NCBI RefSeq assembly: GCF_036046055.1
Contig: NZ_CP107939.1
Span: forward strand, 3,472,001 to 3,536,000
Direction: 5' to 3'
DNA length: 64,000 nt
Origin: Nocardia sp. NBC_00403
Lineage (GTDB): Bacteria; Actinomycetota; Actinomycetes; Mycobacteriales; Mycobacteriaceae
The notes under the pieces were generated by a model. The model was given only the letters and a program-made list of their open reading frames with translations, searched no databases and was not told the DNA's origin. A program made the position numbers and the translations under genes. This document shows positions 37,648 to 46,729 of this stretch, in pieces. Positions within the stretch are counted from its first letter, which is position 1, and each line of letters begins with the position of its first letter.

Positions 37648-39081
37648 ATGACGATAGTGGCCCCCGCGTTTCAGCCCGAAACAGCGATCGATCCGCGTGA
37701 CCCGCTGGGTCGGTTGCAGCGCTTCTTCGACCCGGGTACGGTCCTTCCGCTGCATCCGCGGGACAAGTCCGGTGTGCTCGCCGCAATCGGTGAGGTCGAC
37801 GGTGTCCGCACCGTCGCCTACTGCTCCGACGCCACCGTCATGGGCGGCGCGATGGGCGTGGAAGGTTGCAAGCACATCGTCGATGCGATCGACACCGCCA
37901 TCGATTCCGCCATTCCGATTGTCGGCATCTGGCACTCCGGCGGCGCTCGGCTCGCCGAGGGTGTCGAGGCGCTGCACGCCGTGGGCCTGGTCTTCGAGGC
38001 AATGGTCCGGGCCTCCGGCCTGGTTCCGCAGATCTCGGTGGTCCTCGGCTTCGCGGCCGGTGGCGCCGCCTACGGCCCCGCGCTGACCGACATCGTGATC
38101 ATGGCACCCGAGGGACGAGTCTTCGTGACCGGTCCCGACGTGGTCCGCAGCGTCACCGGTGAGCAGGTTGACATGGCCACCCTCGGTGGCCCGGAGACCC
38201 ACGGCAAGAAGTCCGGTGTCACCCACATCGTCGCCAACGACGAGGCCGATGCGCTGCATCGGGGTCGCAGGCTGGTGTCGATGTTCGCCGAGCAGGGCGA
38301 ATTCGACCTGGTCGCCGCCGAACACGGTGACGTCGACCTGAAGGCGATGATGCCGGAATCGGCCAAGCGCGCCTACGACGTCAAGCCGATCATCCACGAG
38401 CTGCTCGACAACGTCGACGGTGAGTCGTCGTTCGAGGAGTTGCAGGGTGGCTACGCCCGCAGCATCGTCACCGGTCTCGGCCGGCTCGCCGGTCGTACGG
38501 TCGGTGTGCTCGCCAACAACCCGATTCGGCTCGGTGGCTGCCTGAACTCCGAAAGCGCCGAGAAGGCCGCGCGTTTCGTGCGGCTGTGCGATGCCTTCGG
38601 TATCCCGCTGGTCGTGGTCACCGACGTCCCCGGCTACCTGCCCGGCGTCAGTATGGAGTGGGAAGGCGTGGTGCGCCGCGGCGCGAAGCTGCTGCACGCG
38701 TTCGCCGAGGCTCGGGTGCCACGCGTCACGCTGGTCACCAGGAAAATCTACGGTGGCGCCTACATCGCGATGAACGCCCGCTCGCTGGGCGCGACCGCGG
38801 TGTATGCATGGCCGGGCTCAGAGGTCGCCGTGATGGGCGCCAAGGCCGCGGTCGGCATCCTGCACAAGAAGGCGCTGGCAGCGGCGCCGGAGGACGAGCG
38901 TGAGGCACTGCACGAGCGTCTCACCGTCGAGCACGAGCAGATTGCCGGTGGTGTCGAGCGTGCCATCGCGATCGGTGTCGTCGACCAGGTCATCGACCCG
39001 GCGAAGACGCGCAGCATCATCGCCGCCGCGCTGGCCGCAGCGCCGGCTCGCAAGAGTCATCACAAGAACATTCCGCTGTGA
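37648..39081 (+). CDS. accD6: Acyl-CoA carboxylase beta subunit AccD6
   Basis: The 477-residue carboxyltransferase subunit has N- and C-terminal crotonase-like halves. The acyl-CoA oxyanion regions are visible as HSGGARLAEG and FAAGGAAYGPA in the first half, and as PGYLPG and KIYGGAYIAM in the second. With a biotinylated alpha subunit encoded elsewhere it makes malonyl-CoA for FAS-II. It ends the FAS-II operon and is followed by a strong hairpin. GAGGTGAGGAG precedes the ATG. Confidence 0.93.
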   Translation: MTIVAPAFQPETAIDPRDPLGRLQRFFDPGTVLPLHPRDKSGVLAAIGEVDGVRTVAYCSDATVMGGAMGVEGCKHIVDAIDTAIDSAIPIVGIWHSGGARLAEGVEALHAVGLVFEAMVRASGLVPQISVVLGFAAGGAAYGPALTDIVIMAPEGRVFVTGPDVVRSVTGEQVDMATLGGPETHGKKSGVTHIVANDEADALHRGRRLVSMFAEQGEFDLVAAEHGDVDLKAMMPESAKRAYDVKPIIHELLDNVDGESSFEELQGGYARSIVTGLGRLAGRTVGVLANNPIRLGGCLNSESAEKAARFVRLCDAFGIPLVVVTDVPGYLPGVSMEWEGVVRRGAKLLHAFAEARVPRVTLVTRKIYGGAYIAMNARSLGATAVYAWPGSEVAVMGAKAAVGILHKKALAAAPEDEREALHERLTVEHEQIAGGVERAIAIGVVDQVIDPAKTRSIIAAALAAAPARKSHHKNIPL

Positions 39082-39098
39082 GGTGATGTTCTGATCGA

Positions 39099-39130
39099 GA
39101 ATGGGCTCCGGGATTTCCCGGAGCCCATTC
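39099..39130 (+). terminator. Terminator of the FAS-II operon
   Basis: A 32-nt perfect palindrome (GAATGGGCTCCGGGA, TT, TCCCGGAGCCCATTC) lies 17 nt after the accD6 stop and runs into TTTGTTG. It is the clearest intrinsic terminator in the window. Confidence 0.8.
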
Positions 39131-39215
39131 TTTGTTGCTCGGCCCTGCTGCCGGACCGTCGACGGAAGCGGCGGATGCCGATCCGAAGGCCGGTTTCGCT
39201 GAGTAGCATCGGGGG

Positions 39216-39701
39216 GTGCGTTACGAGGAACTTGCCGAGGTGCCGTGTTCGATCACGCGCCCGCTGGTGATCTTCGGCGACCGCTGGACCCTGCTGATCC
39301 TGAAGTATTCGTTCTCGGGCGTCCGGCGGTTCAATGCCTTTCAGAGCACGCTCGGTATCTCCCGCAGTCGGTTGCAGGATCGGCTCGATCGGCTGATCGA
39401 GCACGGGATCCTGGTGAAACAGAAGGCGGCCGCGGGGGCTCATGAGGAGTACCGCCTCACACCGAAGGGGCACGACATCTATCCGATCCTCATGGCGATC
39501 CGGGATTGGGGCGACACCTATATGGCGCCCGACGGTCCGCCGGTGGAGTATCGGCATCGCGAGTGCACCGGCGAGGCGCATGTGAAGCTCGAATGCGATG
39601 CGTGCGGGAACGAACTCACCGCTCGCGACGTGACGCCATTGCCGGGGCCGGGCCTCGGGGTTACCGCAGCGTCGGCGGGGGCCCACAGCTCGGCTCGATA
39701 A
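39216..39701 (+). CDS. HxlR family transcriptional regulator
   Basis: The 161-residue winged-helix protein has the HxlR core: CSITRPLVIFGDRWTLLIL, FNAFQSTLGISRSRLQDRLDRLIEHGILV and EYRLTPKG. A C-terminal extension contains a CDACG pair and an upstream Cys-rich HRECTG, suggesting a metal- or redox-responsive site. The start is the GTG at 39216. No neighbouring target is obvious; the nitroreductase downstream is on the other strand. Confidence 0.85.
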   Translation: MRYEELAEVPCSITRPLVIFGDRWTLLILKYSFSGVRRFNAFQSTLGISRSRLQDRLDRLIEHGILVKQKAAAGAHEEYRLTPKGHDIYPILMAIRDWGDTYMAPDGPPVEYRHRECTGEAHVKLECDACGNELTARDVTPLPGPGLGVTAASAGAHSSAR

Positions 39702-39775
39702 CTCGGGCTGCGTCCGTGTGCGCGAGCTTCTCATTGCTGGATTCGGATGCACACATTCCTGGTGCAGGAAATCAG

Positions 39776-39854
39776 TCGGCGTATCGCGACGCCGGTCTCA
39801 GGCTGCGCTCGGCGTTTCGCGACGCAGCTCAGGCCGCGCTCGGCGTATCGCATA
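39776..39854 (+). repeat. Short tandem repeat between HxlR and nitroreductase genes
   Basis: About 2.5 units of 31-33 bp repeat in tandem (39776-39808, 39809-39839, partial from 39840), each opening with TCGGCGTWTCGC and ending CAGGCYGCGC. They lie in non-coding DNA between the convergent HxlR and nitroreductase genes. Confidence 0.65.
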
Positions 39855-39920
39855 TTCGTCCCGTGACTCCACCGCCGACGAACCGGTGAACCCTGCGCGG
39901 CACCAGTGGCCGTTACCTTC

Positions 39921-40610
39921 TCAGTCCGCCCAGATCACAACGTGTTGGGGGTCTTCGCGCATCGTGCGGAAGGAGTTGATCGGGTGGTACTTGTCGGGAT
40001 AGCCGAACGAGATGCCTGCGACTACTCGCCGACTATCCGGGATGCCGAAGTACTCGCGCAGGAACGGTGCGTAGGACGCGAGCGCGGCCTGCGGAGCGGC
40101 GCCGAGTCCGAGGCTGTGTGCACCGAGGAGGAAGTTGCCGATGTAGAGGCCGCAGTCGACGGCGCCGTAGACGCCGAGATCGGCCTCGGAGGTGATGATC
40201 GCGACGTGCGGTGCGTCGAAGAGTTCGAAGTTGCGCAGCGCCTGCCGCATCGTCGCCTCGTGGTCGCCCTTGGTGATCCCGGCACTGTCGTAGAGCTGCA
40301 GGCCACATTCGCGTCTGCGATCCCGATAGACCCCGGTGTACTGCGCGGGAAATGCGAAATCCGGCTCGGGCGTCGACTTTTCGATATGTGCGAGCAGTTC
40401 TTTGCGGAACCGATCGGTGCCGGCTCCCGCGGTCACCGCGACCTGCCATGGCTGGGTGTTGCACCACGAGGGGGTGCGCTGTGCCAGCCGCAGCAGCGAC
40501 TCGATCGTCTCCCGTGCCACCGGTTGCGACTGGAACTGCCTACAGGTCCACCGGTCGTCGAGTATTCGGGACAGCACGGCGAACTGGTCGGGGTCATCGG
40601 TCGGCGCCAT
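39921..40610 (-). CDS. Nitroreductase family protein
   Basis: The 229-residue flavoprotein of the nitroreductase fold has TCRQFQSQPV with the FMN phosphate-binding Arg-x-Phe element, QRTPSWCNTQPWQV, and GISFGYPD near the C terminus. It is likely an FMN-dependent NAD(P)H reductase of nitroaromatics, quinones or enones. It is divergent from the methyltransferase gene, with 149 bp between starts. The physiological substrate is unknown. Confidence 0.87.
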   Translation of the reverse strand: MAPTDDPDQFAVLSRILDDRWTCRQFQSQPVARETIESLLRLAQRTPSWCNTQPWQVAVTAGAGTDRFRKELLAHIEKSTPEPDFAFPAQYTGVYRDRRRECGLQLYDSAGITKGDHEATMRQALRNFELFDAPHVAIITSEADLGVYGAVDCGLYIGNFLLGAHSLGLGAAPQAALASYAPFLREYFGIPDSRRVVAGISFGYPDKYHPINSFRTMREDPQHVVIWAD

Positions 40611-40759
40611 GGGCTTCGAACCTCACTTCATTCAGTCTCATTTTGAGACTGAACGCTAGCACTCGGAGTCTCGTTTCGGAACCGCTCTGTCGCATCGTTT
40701 CGGCGTGATGCGTCGCATTGCCCGCATTGCCGCGGGCTGGACCGGGCACAATCCCTGAC

Positions 40760-42874
40760 ATGGGTTCCGAGACCGCCGCCGCGCGGGATCGCAAACGGCA
40801 CGGCAGGCACTACACCCCGCCTGCGCTGGCGCGATTTCTGGCGCAGCGGCTACTCGAACATATGCCGCCACCACGGAATTCTGCTGCACTCCGGGTGCTC
40901 GATCCGGCCTGCGGGGACGGCGAGCTGCTGCTGGCGCTACAACGGGAGGCCGCTATCCGGCTGCCGGAGGTGCGGGTGGAGTTGGTCGGCTACGACCTCG
41001 ACAGCGAGGCGCTGACGGTGGCGCGCGAGCGGGCCTGCACCGCGGGGGTCGTTGTCGACTGGCATGTCGGCGACTTTCTCGCAGTGTCCGAGGACATTAC
41101 GGATGCCTGCTTCGACGCCATCATCACCAACCCGCCGTATGTGCGCACCCAGCAGCTGGGCGGTGCGACAGCGCAGTTGCTGAGCAAGCAGTTCGGGTTG
41201 CGGGGCCGAATCGATCTCACCCATCCGTTCGTCGCGATCGCACCGCGCTTGCTGTGCTCGGGTGGGGTACTGGGATTGTTGTGCGCCAACCGCTTTCTCA
41301 CCACCAAGGCCGGCGCGAACATTCGAGGATTGCTGCTGTCGGAGTTGGCTCCGATCGAGCTGTACGACCTCGGCGACACCAAGCTTTTCGAGGCCGCCGT
41401 GCTGCCCGCCGTCACGATCGCTACGCGCACTTCGCGCCGCGAAACCTGCCGCTATGTATCGGCCTATGAGGTCCCCGCATGCGAAACTGTTAGCGGCACA
41501 GAGCTATTCGAAGCATTGACCGAGGATCGGGGCCGTTTCGTCGCACATAACGGTCGGATCTTCGCGGTAGCAGTGGGCACGCTGGCGACCGGTGAGCTCG
41601 GCTCCGATGATCGGGGAGTTGTCGCCTCGTTATCGGTCGACACCGACGTGGAGGTGGGCGGTGCTCTCCGGACCGCTGCTGTTACTGGCGCTCGGACCGG
41701 TGCCGAGGACGGCGCCGGCAGTATCGGTGACGGCGGAGCCGTAGTCGGCGGCGGTGCGAATGGTGCCGGGAATTCGGTGCCGGGAGACTCGGATGTTGCT
41801 CGGGTGGTGGGGGTGTGCGGGGTCGACGGGCAATTCGTCAGTCGTGAGTCGCGTGGTTCTGGGCGGACCGCTGCGGCGGGGCGGGCATGGCGGATGTCGC
41901 GGCCGGGAGTGGACGACTGGTTGGGCCAGGTGGGGGTCGGGACCTGGCGGACATTCGGGGAGATAGCGCGGATTCGGGTGGGGATCAAGACGACGGCGGA
42001 TCGGGTGTTCATTTCGGATCGGTGGGGGGAGGTGGAGCCGTGTCCGGAGTCGGAGTTGTTGTTCGACTTGATCACTCATCATGACCTCCGGCCGTGGCGG
42101 GTCTCCGGCGGTCGTGGCACTCGTGTGTTGTATCCCTATGACACGACGCGGTCGCGGCGCATCCCGGTCGACCTGAGCGAATTTCCCGGTGCCGCAGCGT
42201 ATTTGCGGACCCATGAGGAAATATTGGCCGGTCGGAAATATGTGACGGACGGTGGGCGTGAGTGGTTCGAGATCTGGGTGCCGCAGCGCCCGCATTTGTG
42301 GCGGGTGCCGAAGGTGGTGTTTCCCGATATCAGCGAGCGGCCGCGGTTTGCTCTTGATCGGTCGGGGGCGGTGGTGAATGGGGATTGTTATTGGATGTCA
42401 CTGGCGGACATCGGAATGCACGGTGATGCGGAGCAGCTGGCGTATCTGCTGATGGGTGTGGCGAATTCGGCGCTCGGCCTGCACTTCTACGATGCGGTAT
42501 GCGGGAATCGACTGTACTCGGGTCGGCGGCGGTGGATTACCCAGTATGTGTCGCGGCTGCCGTTGCCGGACCCGGCGCGCTCGGGCGGGGTCGTCGAGTT
42601 GGTCACCGAATTCGTCGACGACGGGCGGGTACCCGATGCCGAGTCGGTGCGTGAGTTGAACGAGCGGGTGGCCGCGGCGTTCGGGCTGCGGTCAGGCTGT
42701 GGTGCGGACTCCGACCATCGGCAGCAGGATCCGGCGGGCGAAGTCACGTCCGGCCTCGACATCGTCGAGCGGAATGAGCCCGTCGGGGGTCAGGGCCAGC
42801 GAGAGGGCGAGCCGGGCCATGATCTCGGCGACCAGGTCGGCGTCGAAATCGTCGGAGCCGTCGTCGGTCCGTAG
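40760..42874 (+). CDS. Solitary adenine-specific DNA methyltransferase
   Basis: The 704-residue N6-adenine methyltransferase has SAM motif I (DPACGDG, 48-54), catalytic NPPY (124-127) and a C-terminal target-recognition part (TFGEIARIRVGIKTTADRVF; ending RWITQYVSRLPLPD) as in Eco57I/TaqI-like enzymes. Residues ~270-385 are a Gly/Ala-rich low-complexity linker. No restriction gene is nearby, so it may be an orphan methylase or a regulatory one. The last ~60 residues are antisense to the end of the TetR gene and look unnatural: the original stop near residue 644 seems lost. The start is the ATG at 40760. Confidence 0.8.
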   Translation: MGSETAAARDRKRHGRHYTPPALARFLAQRLLEHMPPPRNSAALRVLDPACGDGELLLALQREAAIRLPEVRVELVGYDLDSEALTVARERACTAGVVVDWHVGDFLAVSEDITDACFDAIITNPPYVRTQQLGGATAQLLSKQFGLRGRIDLTHPFVAIAPRLLCSGGVLGLLCANRFLTTKAGANIRGLLLSELAPIELYDLGDTKLFEAAVLPAVTIATRTSRRETCRYVSAYEVPACETVSGTELFEALTEDRGRFVAHNGRIFAVAVGTLATGELGSDDRGVVASLSVDTDVEVGGALRTAAVTGARTGAEDGAGSIGDGGAVVGGGANGAGNSVPGDSDVARVVGVCGVDGQFVSRESRGSGRTAAAGRAWRMSRPGVDDWLGQVGVGTWRTFGEIARIRVGIKTTADRVFISDRWGEVEPCPESELLFDLITHHDLRPWRVSGGRGTRVLYPYDTTRSRRIPVDLSEFPGAAAYLRTHEEILAGRKYVTDGGREWFEIWVPQRPHLWRVPKVVFPDISERPRFALDRSGAVVNGDCYWMSLADIGMHGDAEQLAYLLMGVANSALGLHFYDAVCGNRLYSGRRRWITQYVSRLPLPDPARSGGVVELVTEFVDDGRVPDAESVRELNERVAAAFGLRSGCGADSDHRQQDPAGEVTSGLDIVERNEPVGGQGQREGEPGHDLGDQVGVEIVGAVVGP

Positions 42875-43315
42875 TTCCCGCAGCTTCACGGCGAGGTAGG
42901 TGCGGCCGACGGCAATGATCGGTGCGGCCTCCGTGGTGAGCCGCGGCAGGATGAGGTCGGGTTCGGTGCGCAGCAACCTGCGCAGCAGTTCGTTGCTGGC
43001 GATCGCGCTGATGAACGCGGCGAAGATCTCCACCAGTTGGTTGTCGCTGCCGGCGACGGTGCGCACCCGCTCATCGATCTCGGTGACGAAGCGCTGTGCC
43101 TCTCGCACGCTCACCGCTTCCACCAGTTCGTTCTTCGATTCGAAGCGGCGATAGAGGGTAGCTGGGCTGATGCCGGCGCGGCGGGCGATCTCGCCCATGC
43201 TGGTGCGCTTGATCCCGAAGTCCAGGAATGCCGACAGCGCGCTCTCCAGTAGCTTCTCGCCGTCCTTGACCGGGTTGTCAAGGATGCGCTGGAGCATGGG
43301 CGGGACGGTGGGCAT
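42692..43315 (-). CDS. TetR family transcriptional regulator
   Basis: The 207-residue regulator has an N-terminal TetR helix-turn-helix (KLLESALSAFLDFGIKRTSMGEIARRAGISPATLYRRFESKNELV in pieces, residues ~18-63) and a C-terminal ligand domain. The C terminus (ADLVAEIMARLALSLALTPDG...ARRILLPMVG) is normal for the family, so this gene is the intact partner in the 183-bp antisense overlap with the methyltransferase. Its targets are unknown. Confidence 0.86.
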   Translation of the reverse strand: MPTVPPMLQRILDNPVKDGEKLLESALSAFLDFGIKRTSMGEIARRAGISPATLYRRFESKNELVEAVSVREAQRFVTEIDERVRTVAGSDNQLVEIFAAFISAIASNELLRRLLRTEPDLILPRLTTEAAPIIAVGRTYLAVKLRELRTDDGSDDFDADLVAEIMARLALSLALTPDGLIPLDDVEAGRDFARRILLPMVGVRTTA

Positions 43316-43789
43316 CGGGTCTCCAGTCGATTCGGCGCGGGCGCCGAAGAATGCGCGGCGCCGCGACGGTGCGGATGATCGATGTTCATTATTTCACCGG
43401 GTTGCGGCGGATTGGCCGAGGATTCGCGAAAGCGTGAGTGAAACGCGTATGAATCATCTCACTGAGTCGTGATCGATGTTGCCGAAGGGCCGTCGGAGCT
43501 GTCCATCGAGCGGAGTGCACGCCACCGGGCACGCGGACGGCGCGGCCGGTGTCCGGCATCGCCGGCGGCGGGGGGGGGCGTGCGCACGACGCTGACTGCG
43601 CAGTCGGCGAAGATTCGCAATTGGCAGCCGGAAAGTCTTTGTCGGACTGTATGTCTCGCGGTGGCGGCGCTGCTTCAAATATTTGCTCGTGTCGCGAACC
43701 GTTGCCGGACCAGGTATTTCGGCCTCGAGCGCGAGACCGCAATGGAGATGATCACCGCCGCATCGGAACGACAAGGCGGGGATCGGACA
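43316..43789. other. Intergenic stretch without a recognised gene
   Basis: Frames on both strands read as shadows. A run of nine G (43570-43578) is the only notable element; it is prone to length change but no gene is evidently switched by it. Confidence 0.35.
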
Positions 43790-43975
43790 TCACTGGTGCG
43801 GTAGGTCCAGCGCCGCCATCTCTTGTTCGATCGCATTGGCCGCGAAATCGACGCCACTGGAACGTAATTCGTGAACTCGGCGTCGTAGCGCCTCGATTCC
43901 GCCCGGTTGGGCCGCGATGTCGGCCACGCTGAGCCGCCCCTTCGGCCGGTGCATACTCGTCTGTCCGTACGCCAC
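43790..43975 (-). CDS. Small hypothetical protein
   Basis: The 61-residue predicted cytosolic protein (MAYGQTSMHRPKGRLSVADI...) has a helical middle (GGIEALRRRVHELRSS) and an acidic end (AIEQEMAALD). I do not recognise the family. The case for a real gene is the GTG start preceded by AGGAGG at 7-nt spacing and a plausible amino-acid composition. It lies 165 bp downstream of the carbonic anhydrase-like gene, on the same strand. Confidence 0.5.
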   Translation of the reverse strand: MAYGQTSMHRPKGRLSVADIAAQPGGIEALRRRVHELRSSGVDFAANAIEQEMAALDLPHQ

Positions 43976-44140
43976 CGCGATACCTCCTGCCTGCACGCTT
44001 CGCGCCCGCCGTCCCGATGGGATCGACTCTGCGCTACAAGCCGCACGTCGGCTGTGTCGGCAGCGGATCCCGGAACGCCGGGCACGCTGGCAAAATGTTA
44101 TCAGCCATTCCTAGTGGACATTTGATGAGTGTGCGCTGTC

Positions 44141-44656
44141 TCACAGGATCTTCGCGTCGCGGTGATCGACCGTGTTGTGAAGGTACACAGCGGCACCGAG
44201 CCGCAGGCCATCCTGCTCGGCTGCGCTGAGTTCGCGGCGGACCTTGCCCGGCACGCCTGCCACCAGCGAGCCCGGCGGAATGTGGGCGCCCTCGGGAATG
44301 AGCGCGTTGGCGGCGATCAGGCAGCCCGCGCCGATCACCGCGCCATTGAGCACCGTCGCACCCATGCCGACCAGCACATCGTCGCCGATCGTGCAGCCGT
44401 GCAGAATCGCGTTGTGCCCCACCGAAACTCCCGTGCCCACTGTCAGTGGAAAACCGGGATCGGCATGCAGCACGCAGCCGTCCTGAATGTTGGTGCGGGC
44501 GCCGATGCTGATCGCCTCCAGGTCGGCACGCACCACCGCGCTGTACCAAACGCTCACCTCGGCCGCGAGCTGCACGCGCCCGATCACGGTCGCATTGGGT
44601 GCGATCCACGCACTGTCGTCGACCTCCGGCGCAAACTCGCCCACCTGAATCCTCAT
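44141..44656 (-). CDS. Gamma-carbonic anhydrase family protein
   Basis: The 171-residue left-handed beta-helix protein is built of hexapeptide repeats (IAPNATVIGRVQLAAEVSVWYSAVVRAD in pieces). Metal-binding His occur in VLHADPG and GHNAILHGCTIGD, as in gamma-carbonic anhydrases and YrdA/PaaY-like proteins. It may hydrate CO2 or act as a trimeric acyltransferase-like scaffold. The ATG at 44656 is preferred; longer frames extend into the AraC gene region. It is single and not in a clear operon. Confidence 0.87.
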   Translation of the reverse strand: MRIQVGEFAPEVDDSAWIAPNATVIGRVQLAAEVSVWYSAVVRADLEAISIGARTNIQDGCVLHADPGFPLTVGTGVSVGHNAILHGCTIGDDVLVGMGATVLNGAVIGAGCLIAANALIPEGAHIPPGSLVAGVPGKVRRELSAAEQDGLRLGAAVYLHNTVDHRDAKIL

Positions 44657-44897
44657 GCGGAAAACGTAGCTACGCCGCCGCGGCAGCTGCGCAGCGCCCC
44701 GAGTTCGCTGGGCCGGAGCGTGTGCGTCGACGATCCGCGTCGGGCTGTCGGTGCCGAATGTTCGCTCGGCTGGATTGCGGTCGCTCGCACGGTGGCTGCT
44801 CGAATGCCGTATTCGACGCGAGGGCGCGTGCGGGAAGCAATGAGAACCGAGGTAACCCACCTGTCGCGGGCAGGGCAAGCTGGGGCCGATGTGCCCG

Positions 44898-45890
44898 TCA
44901 GCCCGCACTGCGATCGAGACTCGCGCCGGTGCGCGGAATGTCCGCCGCGGCGGAGTGGAACATGGCGCGGTGGGCGGCGGGACTGGTGCCCAGGATGCGA
45001 TGGAAGTGATGGCGCAGGCTGACGGCAGTGCCGAACCCGGCTTCGGCGGCGATGCGATCCATGGTGTCGGCGGTGGATTCCAGTAGCAGCCGAGCGCGGT
45101 CGGCGCGCTGGTGCAGCAGCCACTGCTGCGGGCTGCTTCCGGTACGGTCGCGGAAATGTCGGGTGAAGGTGCGCCGGGACATCAGCGCGACGGCAGCCCA
45201 GCCGTCCAGATCGATCGGATCGCCGAGATGTGTTCGGGCCCAGACCATTGCGTGTTCTATGGGATCGTCGTCGGCGGCATCGGGTACTGCAATCGGGATG
45301 TATTGGGCCTGTGAGCCACTGCGGTGCGGTGCGGTGACCAATGCTCTGGCCAGTTGGGCCGCTTCGCGGCTGCCGAAATCGGTGCGCACCAGGTGCAGGC
45401 AGCAGTCGAGCGCGGCGGCGACCCCAGCGGAGGTGACGAGGTCGCCGAGATCCGACCACAGTCGGTCGGCGCGCACCAGGACCGCGGGGTAGGCGCGGGC
45501 CAGATCGGCGGCAGCCGACCAGTGCGTGGTCACCTCGCGTCCATCGGCGAGGCCGCTTGCGGCCACCGCCCAGGAGCCGAGGCACAGGCCGACGATCCGC
45601 GCACCGCGTGCGTGCGCGCCGTGCAGTGCCGCGCGCAGGTCATCGGATATCGCGGCGCCGCGCGGCCAGCTGGGAATCACCACGGTGTCGGCCCGCTCCA
45701 AGACCTCGAGGCCGTGCTTGACGTCGATGTCGAATCCGGCCGGCGTGCTCAGAGCGCCTGGGCGCTCGGCACATACGTCGACTCGGTACGGTGCGCGGCC
45801 GTCCGCGCCGACGCGTCCGAATACCAGGGACGGTACCGAGAGATGGAACGGGCTGACGTTCTCGAAGGCCAGAACCGCGACAGAGTGCAT
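44898..45890 (-). CDS. GlxA-type AraC family transcriptional regulator
   Basis: The 330-residue protein has an N-terminal DJ-1/PfpI-like domain (SVAVLAFENVSPFHLSVPSLVF; GLCLGSWAVAASGLADG with the elbow Cys) and a C-terminal AraC domain (LDGWAAVALMSRRTFTRHFRDRTGSSPQQWLL, then IAAEAGFGTAVSLRHHFHRI). It is divergent from the MBL-fold hydrolase, with 71 bp between them, and probably controls it. It is one of two GlxA-type regulators in the window. Confidence 0.88.
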   Translation of the reverse strand: MHSVAVLAFENVSPFHLSVPSLVFGRVGADGRAPYRVDVCAERPGALSTPAGFDIDVKHGLEVLERADTVVIPSWPRGAAISDDLRAALHGAHARGARIVGLCLGSWAVAASGLADGREVTTHWSAAADLARAYPAVLVRADRLWSDLGDLVTSAGVAAALDCCLHLVRTDFGSREAAQLARALVTAPHRSGSQAQYIPIAVPDAADDDPIEHAMVWARTHLGDPIDLDGWAAVALMSRRTFTRHFRDRTGSSPQQWLLHQRADRARLLLESTADTMDRIAAEAGFGTAVSLRHHFHRILGTSPAAHRAMFHSAAADIPRTGASLDRSAG

Positions 45891-45961
45891 GGCCCGATTT
45901 TAGCGGTAGATGGCGCTCGGGCCACTGGTTGCGAGGCAACGGATCGGCAAATATCGACGTC

Positions 45962-46729
45962 ATGAGCGAAACGATCGAACGCACCACCCTCGAGGCCCTG
46001 CACATCGGCGGGCCGACCCTGCGCTTCCGGTACGCGGGTCTGACCTGGCTGACCGACCCCACCTTCGATGCGCCGGGTGACTACCAGGGCCCGATCACCC
46101 TGCACAAGCTCACCGGTCCCGCGGTGCCGCTCGAGCAGGTCGGATCCGTGGACGTGGTGCTGCTCTCGCATGACCAGCACGCCGACAACCTCGACAATTC
46201 CGGTCGCGAGTTCCTTGCCACCGTCGAGACCGTGCTGTCCACGCCGGATGCGGCCGGCCGCGTGAACGGCGTTCGAGGACTGGCGAACTGGGAGACCGTG
46301 ACGGTCGGCGAAGTCCGGGTGACCGCGGTTCCCGCGCTGCACGGACCCGAGGGGTGCGAACCGTTCAGCGGTGTCGTCACCGGTTTCGTGCTGCAGGCCG
46401 AGGGCTTGCCGACGGTGTATGTCTCCGGTGACAACGCGTCGGTCGCTTTCGTCGAGCAGATCGTCCAGCGCATCGGTCGCATCGACATCGCCATCCTGAA
46501 TGTGGGCGCCGCCAACGTCGGCCGTTTCGGCGACACCGACGTCACCCTCAATGCCCGCACCGCCCTCCAAGCCGCCGAACACCTCGGCGACGCGGCCATC
46601 ATCCCGGTGCACGCCGAAGGGTGGGGCCACTTCACCGAATCCCTCGACCACCTCGCCCGTGTCTTCGCCTACGGCGGCCGCGCCGACCAACTCCACATCC
46701 CGCAGCCCGGCCGGATATTCACGGTTTGA
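45962..46729 (+). CDS. MBL-fold metal-dependent hydrolase (UlaG-like)
   Basis: The 255-residue metallo-beta-lactamase-fold protein begins TLEALHIGGPTLRFRYAGLTWLTDPTF, as in the UlaG/L-ascorbate lactonase-like branch. The metal motif is modified: LLSHDQHADNLD in place of HxHxDH, with later ligands VPALHGPEG and VSGDNA, and a final PVHAEGWGH. It probably hydrolyses a lactone or phosphodiester, but the substrate is unknown. It is divergently paired with the GlxA-type regulator. Confidence 0.83.
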   Translation: MSETIERTTLEALHIGGPTLRFRYAGLTWLTDPTFDAPGDYQGPITLHKLTGPAVPLEQVGSVDVVLLSHDQHADNLDNSGREFLATVETVLSTPDAAGRVNGVRGLANWETVTVGEVRVTAVPALHGPEGCEPFSGVVTGFVLQAEGLPTVYVSGDNASVAFVEQIVQRIGRIDIAILNVGAANVGRFGDTDVTLNARTALQAAEHLGDAAIIPVHAEGWGHFTESLDHLARVFAYGGRADQLHIPQPGRIFTV

